Origin: a bacterium
Lineage (GTDB): Bacteria; Electryoneota; Electryoneia; Electryoneales; Electryoneaceae
NCBI GenBank assembly: GCA_028278125.1
Contig: JANQEY010000231.1
Location: 1 to 21,276, forward strand
Length of the DNA: 21,276 nucleotides
Reading direction: 5' to 3'
Position 1 is the stretch's first letter. Each line of letters begins with the position of its first letter. The translations under genes were made by a program, and so were the position numbers. Shown here piece after piece: positions 8,164 through 15,084 of the stretch. The notes under the pieces were generated by a model that was given only the letters and a program-made list of their open reading frames with translations, did not search any database and was not told the origin of the DNA.

Positions 8164-8568
8164 ATGAGTGAAACGATGGAAGTGAAGTTATTGCAGGATG
8201 TTGTTTATGGAGACGATGATGGCAAGCAAAGTACCTTTAAAGGAGGGAAGCTTGCCACCTTCCCAGTGGATGTCGCGAAGGATTTATTGCAACGAAGAGT
8301 TGCGACGAGACCTTCCAAGCTGGAAGTTGGGGAGGAAACCAATACCTTTACATTAGAAGAAAAGGAAGATGCAGTCGAAAAGCTTATTGAGATTACAGGT
8401 ATTAATAACGAACTTGCGGATTTGCTTTTCGAGAATGGATTCACCTCTGTGGCGCTTGTTGCTGAGGCGAAAGTAAAGGACTTGGTTGCGCTTCCCGGTA
8501 TCGGGAATAAATCGGCTCCCAAGATAATAGAATCCGCCCAGGACATCCTGGACGGGGACTCGGAATAA
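8164..8568 (+). CDS. Head-region protein with C-terminal helix-hairpin-helix domain
   Basis: This 134-aa protein occupies the position of lambda FI, just after the capsid gene. Residues 1-50 (KLLQDVVYGDDDGKQSTFKGG, then FPVDVAKDLLQRRVA) form a small beta-rich module seen in many phage head regions. Residues about 68-130 look like a helix-hairpin-helix unit similar to the tandem HhH folds of the RNA polymerase alpha C-terminal domain and RuvA, with the hairpin in ALPGIGNKSAPK (109-120). HhH hairpins usually bind the DNA backbone without sequence specificity, so a DNA-contacting role at packaging or head completion is plausible but inferred. A clear AAGGAG site precedes the ATG. Acidic residues in the linker (about 56-72) separate the two parts. 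Confidence 0.75.
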   Translation: MSETMEVKLLQDVVYGDDDGKQSTFKGGKLATFPVDVAKDLLQRRVATRPSKLEVGEETNTFTLEEKEDAVEKLIEITGINNELADLLFENGFTSVALVAEAKVKDLVALPGIGNKSAPKIIESAQDILDGDSE

Positions 8569-8586
8569 CTTTACAAGTGAGCGGAA

Positions 8587-9015
8587 ATGTCAAATCGATA
8601 TTACGATAAAGGATTGGACAAGTTCTGTACTGGGGACATAGATTGGGTTAACGACTCAATCTATGTTTCTCCGGTTTTTCTTGACGAATATACACCTGAC
8701 TTTGCCAACGATGAATTTCTTTCTTCTATACCGGAGGCTGCTATTCCAGCCAGTGGTGCAATTGACGGCAAGTATACGTCCGGTGACGGAGTAATGGATG
8801 GGGATGATGTTCTATTAGTCTCAGTCCCCGGGGATGGCGTCAAGGAAGCAAATGCGCTTGTCATCTGGAAGAATACAGGTAATAGAATCACCAGTGCTTT
8901 AATAGCCTATATTGACGAAGGCACGCAGTTCCCCTTTGTACCTAATGGGGGAAATATTTCTATTATGTGGTCAGACGATGTCAATAAAATCCTAACTTTA
9001 CAGGATAAAAGTTAA
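8587..9015 (+). CDS. Conserved phage head-completion-region protein, function unknown
   Basis: The 142-aa product resembles a widespread uncharacterised phage family found between capsid and tail genes: YDKGLDKFCTGDIDWVNDSI at the start, a YTPDFANDEFLSSIP element near 35-49, the DGVMDGDDVLLVSVPG segment (about 67-83), and LIAYIDEGTQFPFVPNGG (about 105-122). These suggest an all-beta fold with conserved Asp-Gly turns. By position it corresponds to lambda FII or nearby head-completion proteins, but I see no motif that proves this. The SD is weak (GAGCGGA just before the ATG). It is followed without a gap by the next gene, whose TTG start directly follows this stop, so the two are probably translated together. 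Confidence 0.75.
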   Translation: MSNRYYDKGLDKFCTGDIDWVNDSIYVSPVFLDEYTPDFANDEFLSSIPEAAIPASGAIDGKYTSGDGVMDGDDVLLVSVPGDGVKEANALVIWKNTGNRITSALIAYIDEGTQFPFVPNGGNISIMWSDDVNKILTLQDKS

Positions 9016-9585
9016 TTGGCAGTTATTACACAAAATACGCAGCCCCACGCACGTATATTAGTGCGGAAGGCTTTGCAGGCTCTATTGCGGGTCAGTGTTG
9101 ATTTACATGCTGACAAGTTTTTTATGAGCCGTCCCAATCCCTTATTATTAAGGGAAGTCCCTTGCTGTGCGCTTTATTTTGAAGAGGACAGTGCAGACCA
9201 TGGAGACCGGAAGCCAAGGGAGTATCTCCGAGAGTTAAAAATAGCAATTCATTTTATTGTACGGTGGGAAGATTATACCCTCGTTGAAGATTGGTTGGAT
9301 TCCCGGGAATTTGAAGTTATACAGGCGATTGAAAATAACAGGTTCTTGGGGCTTGAGTTCGTTGAGGATTCTTGGCTCACAGGTTCGGTGCCCGTATCTA
9401 TAACGGACGAAGGAAACGAAAATGTAGAATCCACGAAAGTGATGTGGACTTTTAAATATAGAGACTGCTTGAACTACTTGGTAGATGAGAGCAACATTGG
9501 GGATTTTATTACTCTCAATGTAAAGTATAAGAATATTGATGACCCGAATATAATTTTAGCGGAAGACCTAAAAACTATACAATAA
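9016..9585 (+). CDS. Tail-terminator-like protein (gpU-type minor tail protein)
   Basis: The 189-aa protein contains the pattern seen in tail terminators and minor tail proteins of the gpU type: an N-terminal helix (HARILVRKALQALLRV), then the MSRPNPLLLREVPCCALYFE segment (about 36-55), then beta strands such as LKIAIHFIV (about 74-82). Such proteins form a ring that ends tail tube growth and docks the tail to the head. It lies at the boundary between head and tail modules. It starts with TTG directly after the preceding TAA, with AGGA about 10 nt upstream; no closer ATG offers a better start. The C-terminal 40 residues are less typical. Assignment is by pattern and place only. Confidence 0.7.
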   Translation: MAVITQNTQPHARILVRKALQALLRVSVDLHADKFFMSRPNPLLLREVPCCALYFEEDSADHGDRKPREYLRELKIAIHFIVRWEDYTLVEDWLDSREFEVIQAIENNRFLGLEFVEDSWLTGSVPVSITDEGNENVESTKVMWTFKYRDCLNYLVDESNIGDFITLNVKYKNIDDPNIILAEDLKTIQ

Positions 9586-9594
9586 GGAGGTGCT

Positions 9595-9813
9595 ATGCCT
9601 TTACAGAAAGTATTCGTCGTCCCGGCAGAGGGAGCTCAGGTGCGCAAGCTTGAGAACATGAAGACCTTCGTCAAACCCGAGGGCGAATTCGTATCCTTAA
9701 ATATTTTCTACCGACGGAGAGTTAATCGGGGAGAGCTTATTATTTCCGAGCCTCCGAAGGAAGTAAAGAAGGAAGAGCCGGAAAAGAAAAAATCGTCAAA
9801 GAATAAATCATAA
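9595..9813 (+). CDS. DUF2635 family protein (Mu gp38-like)
   Basis: The 72-aa protein fits the small DUF2635 family, normally encoded just before the sheath gene in Mu-like phages. Visible features are VPAEGAQVRKLENMKTFVKP near the start (the P-x-G-x-x-V-R pattern), an EGEFVSLNIFYRRRVNRGEL segment (about 29-48) with the Y/W-R-R motif, and a short acidic/basic tail (KEEPEKKKSSKNKS). The molecular role is unknown; in Mu-like phages it accompanies sheath and tube genes. It has a strong AAGGAGG 4 nt before the ATG. It marks the first clearly Mu-type gene after the lambda-type head module. Confidence 0.85.
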   Translation: MPLQKVFVVPAEGAQVRKLENMKTFVKPEGEFVSLNIFYRRRVNRGELIISEPPKEVKKEEPEKKKSSKNKS

Positions 9814-9840
9814 ATAAACTTTACTGAAGGAGATTTACTA

Positions 9841-11304
9841 ATGACTATTCCGAGTAATATTCGAGTGCCTTTGGTATACGTCGCCTTTGACCCAAGCAAA
9901 GCCTTTCAGGGAGCTGCTATACTACGGTATAAAGCGCTCATCATGGGGCAAAAAACTACGGCAGGAACCAAAGCCGAATTGGAAGTTTTCAGGGTTCGGT
10001 CAGCGGATGAAGTGATGGAAGCTGCTGGGGTTGGTAGTCAGGCGCATCGTATGGCAATAAAGTGGTTTGAAAACAATAAGTTCACCGAAACATATTGTGT
10101 GCTTATTGACGAAGCCGCAACTGGCGTGGCTGCCAATAGTACGATTGTGATTGCAGGTACTGCAACAGAGGATGGAACCCTTTACTTTATGATAAATGGA
10201 GTTGCGGTTCCTGTGGCTATAACCAGCGGAGATGCGGCATCAGATATTGGTGACGCCTTTGAAGCTGCTGTCACAGCGGAAACGAAATTACCTGTTGGCG
10301 CTTCAAATGCTGCAGGTACTGTCACAATGACAGCGAAGGATGAAGGTGAAAACGGTAATGCAGTTGATATGCGTATCAACTACAATGACGGGGAAACTTC
10401 CCCTGCCGGATTAACCATAACAATCAATCCGCTTTCAAGCGGTGCCAATAACCCGGATGTTGATGAGATTATTGCTGTGCTCGGTGATGAGTGGTACAAT
10501 GTTATTGTCCATCCGTGGAATGATACTACAAATCTCGGCAAGATAGAAACAGAACTTGCTGACAGGTTTGGCGCTTTACGGATGATTGATAGTGTTGCTT
10601 TCACCTGTAAACGTGATACGGTGGCAAATCTCTCTACATTTGGAAACCTGAGAAACTCCCCGCACGTTTGCTGCCCGCATAACTACGGTATCCCTGAAGC
10701 TCCCGAGGAACTGGCTGCTGCTATGGCTGCGCAGGTTGCTTATGAAGCGGAGCAAGACCCTGCCCGTCCATTCCAGTCCCTTGAATTAAAGGGTATTCAT
10801 CCTCCAGTGGTTGGGGACAGGTTTGACTTTGCGGATAATAATTCTTTACTTTTTGACGGTATATCTACTATTGAAACAGACAGTGCCGGGAAAGTAAGGA
10901 TACAGCGAGCAATCACAATGTATCAGAAAAATGCTCAGGATGCGGACGATATAGCATATCTCAATTTGACAACTATGTTCACATTGATGTATATCCGTTA
11001 TGACTTCCGGAACTATATGGCAACAAGGTATCCACGAGCGAAGCTTGCAGACGACGGTGCCCGCACACCAACAGGGCAACAGGTTATGACCCCGAAGTTA
11101 GCAAAGGCAGAGTTCGTGAACCGTTTTAAGGTGTGGTCGGAAGACCTTGCCTTGGTGGAAAACATTGACCAGTTCAAGCGGGACTTGGTTGCGGAGAGGG
11201 ATGAAAACGACCCCGACCGCTTAAATATCCTGGCGTCCCCGGATTTAATCAACCAGTTGAGGGTATTGGGTGCTACCATTCAGTTCCTTTTACAAGGTGA
11301 ATAA
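9841..11304 (+). CDS. Contractile tail sheath protein (Mu gpL-like)
   Basis: The 487-aa protein is the predicted sheath subunit whose contraction drives the tube through the host envelope. The N-terminus SNIRVPLVYVAFDPSKAF matches Mu-type sheaths. Residues about 95-205 form the exposed inserted domain, with TLYFMINGVAVPV, TKLPVGASNAAGTVTMTAKD and ENGNAVDMRINY, ending at SSGANNPDVDEIIAVL. The C-terminal half (IHPPVVGDRFDFADNNSLLF, TMYQKNAQDADDIAYLNLTT, TLMYIRYDFRNYMATRYPR, NILASPDLINQLRVLGATIQ) is the conserved core that interlocks subunits and contacts the tube. AAGGAG precedes the ATG. Length is usual for the family. Downstream come tube, chaperone and tape measure, the standard order. Confidence 0.93.
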   Translation: MTIPSNIRVPLVYVAFDPSKAFQGAAILRYKALIMGQKTTAGTKAELEVFRVRSADEVMEAAGVGSQAHRMAIKWFENNKFTETYCVLIDEAATGVAANSTIVIAGTATEDGTLYFMINGVAVPVAITSGDAASDIGDAFEAAVTAETKLPVGASNAAGTVTMTAKDEGENGNAVDMRINYNDGETSPAGLTITINPLSSGANNPDVDEIIAVLGDEWYNVIVHPWNDTTNLGKIETELADRFGALRMIDSVAFTCKRDTVANLSTFGNLRNSPHVCCPHNYGIPEAPEELAAAMAAQVAYEAEQDPARPFQSLELKGIHPPVVGDRFDFADNNSLLFDGISTIETDSAGKVRIQRAITMYQKNAQDADDIAYLNLTTMFTLMYIRYDFRNYMATRYPRAKLADDGARTPTGQQVMTPKLAKAEFVNRFKVWSEDLALVENIDQFKRDLVAERDENDPDRLNILASPDLINQLRVLGATIQFLLQGE

Positions 11305-11339
11305 ATAATTATTGTTTACAAATAGACAAGGAGAATCGA

Positions 11340-11708
11340 ATGTCCAGTGGAAACAAAAGAGCCGGGATTATATATGTAAAAGTTGATGGTGTTCAGTATG
11401 ACGCCAAAGGAAGCTTTACATTTAATACTGGTGGAGTTCAACGGACGGCGATAGAGGGAGCAGACTCGATACATGGGTTTGCAACCAAACCTGTAGTCCC
11501 GTTCATTGAAGGTAAAATCACAGACTCGGGCAACCTTGATGTCAAGGCTCTAAAGGAGATTGAGGACGCCACGGTCACTCTGGAACTGGAGAACGGCAAG
11601 ATGATTGTGTGGGAAAATGCATGGTATGCCGCTCCCGGGGAACAGAGCACAGAGGAAGGTGAAATTGATTTCAGGTTTGAAGCACGGAAACCTGGCGAAG
11701 AAATATAA
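11340..11708 (+). CDS. Tail tube protein (Mu gpM-like)
   Basis: The 122-aa protein fits the tail tube family of Mu-like phages: KRAGIIYVKVDGVQYDAKGS near the N-terminus, FTFNTGGVQRTAIEGADSIH (about 26-45), a short PVVPFIEGKITDSGN strand-turn element, and a C-terminal EGEIDFRFEARKPGEEI segment. Subunits of this family stack as hexamers around the tape measure protein and form the channel for DNA. AAGGAG lies 6 nt before the ATG. It directly follows the sheath gene. Size agrees with known tube proteins (about 115-125 residues). No anomalies are seen. Confidence 0.9.
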   Translation: MSSGNKRAGIIYVKVDGVQYDAKGSFTFNTGGVQRTAIEGADSIHGFATKPVVPFIEGKITDSGNLDVKALKEIEDATVTLELENGKMIVWENAWYAAPGEQSTEEGEIDFRFEARKPGEEI

Positions 11709-11716
11709 TTATCATA

Positions 11717-11732
11717 TTAACAAAAGGAGAAT
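11717..11732 (+). repeat. Repeated translation-leader sequence (copy 1)
   Basis: The 16-base sequence TTAACAAAAGGAGAAT holds the SD for the chaperone gene and matches the leader of the gene at 16726 exactly. The flanks also agree (TCAT four bases earlier). See copy 2. Confidence 0.6.
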
Positions 11733-11735
11733 CCC

Positions 11736-12029
11736 ATGGGCGAAAACACTGGGACAGAAAGGAATGAACCGTACAAGGTTATTAAATTGAAACATCCCGT
11801 TCGGTACGGAAAGGACGGGGAGAAGGTTTTAAAAGAACTCGTGATGCAGGACAGACCAAAAGCAAAAACATATAAGGGCATCAACCTACAAAATATGACA
11901 GGCACAGATGCACTGACTCTCCTCTCTCGGTGTTTTAATCAGCCGATAGGCTTGGTTGAAGAACTGGACATTGAAGATATGTTTCAGGCGCAGGAGGTCG
12001 TCAACGCTTTTTTGCCGATGACTGGTTAA
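11736..12029 (+). CDS. Tail assembly chaperone, short form (Mu gp41-like)
   Basis: The 97-aa protein resembles the small tail assembly chaperones of Mu and P2-like phages (gpE/gp41 type): YKVIKLKHPVRYGKDGEKVL, then RPKAKTYKGINLQNMTGTDA, then LSRCFNQPIGLVEELDIEDM and the MFQAQEVVNAFLP helix. Such proteins bind the tape measure during tail assembly and are absent from the virion. It lies between tube and tape measure, as expected. AAAAGGAG stands before the ATG. Near its end the codons GCT TTT TTG contain a slippery heptamer, and a conserved extension is encoded in the -1 frame. This entry is the product made without frameshifting. Confidence 0.87.
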   Translation: MGENTGTERNEPYKVIKLKHPVRYGKDGEKVLKELVMQDRPKAKTYKGINLQNMTGTDALTLLSRCFNQPIGLVEELDIEDMFQAQEVVNAFLPMTG

Positions 12030-12172
12030 GTAATTGGGAGGAATGTATAGGCTGGATTGCCTATATGTTCCATTTCCCACCCAGCGAGCTTTGGGAGTTT
12101 ACAAAAGAAGATATTGACTTTTGGTTAAAGGAAGCAAATAGGATTTCAAAGGATGCCAGTTCCAGATATTAA
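11736..12172 (+). CDS. Tail assembly chaperone, long form made by -1 frameshift
   Basis: If ribosomes slip back one base at T TTT TTG (12008-12014), base 12014 is read twice and translation continues to TAA at 12170-12172, giving 145 aa (93 shared plus 52 new). The new part (ADDWLSNWEECIGWIAYMF, then FPPSELWEFTKEDIDFWLKE, then ANRISKDASSRY) looks like the second chaperone domain of P2/Mu/lambda-type phages: an amphipathic helix, then a short W-x-F-T-x-x-D-I-x-x-W pattern. The -1 frame has no start codon with an SD near its beginning, which supports shift expression. Frameshifted chaperone pairs here are a conserved feature of long-tailed phages (lambda gpG/gpGT, P2 E/E'). Shift efficiency cannot be read from sequence. 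Confidence 0.82.
12008..12014 (+). promoter_or_regulatory. Predicted -1 ribosomal frameshift slippery heptamer
   Basis: T_TTT_TTG fits X_XXY_YYZ in the correct register for the chaperone frame (codons TTT, TTG). After slipping, both tRNAs re-pair with TTT. The conserved continuation in the -1 frame is described in the long-form entry. Confidence 0.8.
12040..12071 (+). promoter_or_regulatory. Hairpin downstream of the frameshift site
   Basis: GGAATGTATAGGC (12040-12052) can pair with GCCTATATGTTCC (12059-12071) around a 6-nt loop. That is 13 pairs, two of them G-U; the inner 7 pairs are perfect Watson-Crick. It starts about 25 nt after the slippery heptamer, farther than the usual 5-9 nt for a stimulatory structure, so its role is uncertain. 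It lies wholly inside the -1 frame extension. Confidence 0.5.
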
Positions 12173-13895
12173 AGTAATTATTACAGGGTTTGACAGGCTG
12201 AGCAATAAGCTTGCAAAGCCAATGAAGACTCTGGACAGGTTCGGTTCCAAATTAAGGAAGACCGGACGTTCCATGACTATGGGACTGACGGTTCCTATTG
12301 CGCTATTTGGTGCATCTACTTTGAAAACCGCAGGTCAATATGAACTCTCAATGAACAGGGTTCAGAACTTAACCCGTGCGACTGCGTCGGAATTTCAAGC
12401 TTTACAGAAACAAGCAAGGCACCTTGGTGCAACGACAATTTACTCTGCGAGTCAATCAGCCGATGCTATGGGGTTTTTGGCGATGGCTGGATTCAATACC
12501 AAAAAGATTATGGGAGCGCTTCCAGCCACGCTCAACCTTGCTTCAGCTGGGCAAATGGAACTTGCGGAGACTGCGGACAAGCTGTCAAACATAATGACGC
12601 AGTACGGAAAAAAAGCTAATGAGGCGACCTTTACCACTGACCAATTAGTTTACACAGCGAACAATGCAAACACGAATGTTTCACAATTAGCGGAGGCAAT
12701 GGTTTACGCAGGGACAATAGCCCACGGAATGAATATACCGTTTGAACAAACCACCGCTGCGCTGGGTTTACTTGGGAATGCTGGAATACAGGCTTCAATG
12801 GCTGGAACTACTTTACGGGGAGCGCTTGCAAAATTATCTGAACCTTCCGGCAAAGCTATTGCGGTCATGAACAGGCTTGGTATCCGGCGAAGTATGGTAC
12901 AGGATTCTGAAGGGAATATAAGTTCTCTAATTAAGGTGGTTCAAGCATTCGAGGAAGCAGGTGCATCCGCTTCGGACATGATGACGGTTTTCGGGCTCAG
13001 AGCGGGTCCCGGGATGGTAGGGCTCGTTGCGCAAGGCTCAAAGGCTCTCACAGAGTTCAGTGCGCAAGTAAAAGGTTCTGCGGGAACAGCGCAAGAGGCA
13101 GCAGACGTAATGAACAAAGGACTGTTTGGTCAACTCAAGGCTCTTCGTTCAGCATTCGAAGAACTTCAGCTGGCTATATCAGATGCGGGGATATTAGCAT
13201 TCGTTACGAAGCTGACCACAAAGTTAACGAAATTCGTACGAAAAATGGGGGAAGCAAATCCTGCTCTACTTCGGTGGGGCATGCTGATATTGGCTGTGGT
13301 AGCGGCAGTTGGACCTTTACTGATAATAGTAGGTGCAATGCTAACAGCCATCAGTAAAATTATAATTGCAGTAAAAGCGCTGTCGTTCGTATTGACTGGA
13401 GTCAGTGCTATAATGACATTTTTAGCAGCCAATCCTATTGTGTTAATTATCGGAGGGATTGTTGCTCTTGTGGCTGCTATTATCTGGATGATAAAGAACT
13501 GGGATAAGGTGGTGAAGGCTTTCAAAGTTGGCTGGGCTTTTTTAGTTAAATATTGGAAGGTCGGAGCCAAGGTGATGTTGAGCGCCATCTTTCCGCTTTA
13601 CGGATTGATAATGTTGATTATAAAGAACTTTGATAAAATAAAGGAGGCAGCGAAAGGTGTTGCTCGGTTCTTAATGCCAAAAGCATTAGAGCATAAACTT
13701 GGGCTCACTCCCCCAGCGGAGAGCCGTGAAGTGCCTGCAATGAGGCAGGAATATTTACAAAAGAATGTGAACGAGAATAAGGTGACAGCCACCTTGGATA
13801 TAAAGAATGTTCCACCGGGAAGCACTGTACAGGTTGATGAAGGGGACATGGATATTTCAATGGATACGGGTTTGGTTCCAGTCGGGGTAAATTAA
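12153..13895 (+). CDS. Tail tape measure protein (TP901 family)
   Basis: The 580-aa protein sets tail length and is ejected ahead of the DNA. Residues about 65-240 hold the TP901-type core: LSMNRVQNLTRATASEFQAL, then LGATTIYSASQSADAMGFLA, MAGFNTKKIMGALPATLNLA, and MAGTTLRGALAKLSEPSGKA. Residues about 375-450 and 473-491 contain several strongly hydrophobic segments (for example LILAVVAAVGPLLIIVGAML) that may insert in the host membrane. The C-terminus is short, with no lysozyme or peptidase domain. With roughly 0.15 nm of tail per residue in known phages, the tail tube would be about 85-90 nm. The ATG lies inside the end of the frameshifted chaperone frame (20-nt overlap), with AGGA 9 nt upstream. 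Confidence 0.92.
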   Translation: MPVPDIKVIITGFDRLSNKLAKPMKTLDRFGSKLRKTGRSMTMGLTVPIALFGASTLKTAGQYELSMNRVQNLTRATASEFQALQKQARHLGATTIYSASQSADAMGFLAMAGFNTKKIMGALPATLNLASAGQMELAETADKLSNIMTQYGKKANEATFTTDQLVYTANNANTNVSQLAEAMVYAGTIAHGMNIPFEQTTAALGLLGNAGIQASMAGTTLRGALAKLSEPSGKAIAVMNRLGIRRSMVQDSEGNISSLIKVVQAFEEAGASASDMMTVFGLRAGPGMVGLVAQGSKALTEFSAQVKGSAGTAQEAADVMNKGLFGQLKALRSAFEELQLAISDAGILAFVTKLTTKLTKFVRKMGEANPALLRWGMLILAVVAAVGPLLIIVGAMLTAISKIIIAVKALSFVLTGVSAIMTFLAANPIVLIIGGIVALVAAIIWMIKNWDKVVKAFKVGWAFLVKYWKVGAKVMLSAIFPLYGLIMLIIKNFDKIKEAAKGVARFLMPKALEHKLGLTPPAESREVPAMRQEYLQKNVNENKVTATLDIKNVPPGSTVQVDEGDMDISMDTGLVPVGVN

Positions 13896-13896
13896 A

Positions 13897-15084
13897 ATGA
13901 CGTGGCGTGACGATTATCAACAAGCAAGTTTTCGGAATGTAAATTTCTATGTGCAGTCACATGGTGTGGATGCAGGTCGTAGAATAACCGTCCACGAATA
14001 CCCGGGAAGCGATGAAGCAACCTATCAGGACTTTGGTAGGAAACCAAATTTATTTACAATTGAGGGATATATACTTGGTGAAGATTATTTTGGGGACAGG
14101 GATAAATTAATTGAAGCGCTGGATAAAGAAGCACCGGGGAAACTTGTTCATCCGTATCGTGGAACTATGACAGTAAAATGCATGGGGTATAGATATCGGG
14201 AAGCTTCCGTTGAAGGCTCCGTCGTGCGTTTTTCTATGACGTTCTCAGAGGCAAATACAGCCATTCTGACAGTACAGGGGACAGAGACTAAAGTGACGGT
14301 ACTATCTGCCCGTCAGCGTGCGCTCAGTGCCATCAATGATGTATTTATTAACAGCTATAGAATAGCCAAAAAACCTTATGCGGTTTTAAGCAATTTGCAG
14401 GAAACTATTGAAGTTGGCGTGGTTGCTATAAGAAACGCAAAGAGCCTGCAGGATGCCCAGCCGGAATTGCAAACCGCACTGGATGATTTGTTTAACAATG
14501 TAGAAACAATTTTTAAAGAGGCAGAGGACTTGTCTGCGGATACGATAAGCTTGATAACTTTCGGAACTTTATCTACGGACGATAATTACCAAGCCTCGTC
14601 AGATAATGCCCGTGCGCAGTTTGATGACCTGTTAAATTTATTCACGTTTCAACCTGTTAGTAATTTAGGAACGGACGACCCTGCCACAGTATACAGCAAC
14701 CTGATTGTAGAATCCGCAATCGCTGCTTGTGGTGGTTTAATAGTTGAAATGGAATTTACCAGCTACGACGATGCACAGGATGTTCAATCGTTATTGTTTG
14801 ACAAGATAGATTTGCTATTAATGGATAGTAATACTGACGACCAAATCTTTGAAGCGCTCCGAAATTTAAGAACTGCCGTGGCTCAAGATATTACTGAAAG
14901 GGCATCTGATTTATCAAGGCTTTCAATGATTACTGTTCCAGAAACTACTCCAGCGATTGCCCTGTCGTATGAGCTTTACGGAACGATAACCAAGGAAGAT
15001 GAGATTGTTGAACGGAATAATCTCTCTAATGGGGCATTCATTCCAAGCAATCGTGAAATTGAGGTAGTGGTAGATGCCGAATGA
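13897..15084 (+). CDS. DNA circularisation-type tail protein (Mu gpN-like)
   Basis: The 395-aa protein fits the family with an N-terminal DNA-circularisation domain found in Mu gpN and related tail/hub proteins: TWRDDYQQASFRNVNFYVQS at the start, ITVHEYPGSDEATYQDFGRK (about 29-48), FTIEGYILGEDYFGDRDKLI (about 52-71), and ALDKEAPGKLVHPYRGTMTV (about 73-92). Despite the family name, its work in Mu-like phages is as a tail component near the baseplate hub. The C-terminal two thirds is helical with low conservation by eye. It starts one base after the tape measure stop and overlaps the next gene by 11 nt, so these three genes are probably translated as a coupled set. The SD is weak. Confidence 0.88.
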   Translation: MTWRDDYQQASFRNVNFYVQSHGVDAGRRITVHEYPGSDEATYQDFGRKPNLFTIEGYILGEDYFGDRDKLIEALDKEAPGKLVHPYRGTMTVKCMGYRYREASVEGSVVRFSMTFSEANTAILTVQGTETKVTVLSARQRALSAINDVFINSYRIAKKPYAVLSNLQETIEVGVVAIRNAKSLQDAQPELQTALDDLFNNVETIFKEAEDLSADTISLITFGTLSTDDNYQASSDNARAQFDDLLNLFTFQPVSNLGTDDPATVYSNLIVESAIAACGGLIVEMEFTSYDDAQDVQSLLFDKIDLLLMDSNTDDQIFEALRNLRTAVAQDITERASDLSRLSMITVPETTPAIALSYELYGTITKEDEIVERNNLSNGAFIPSNREIEVVVDAE

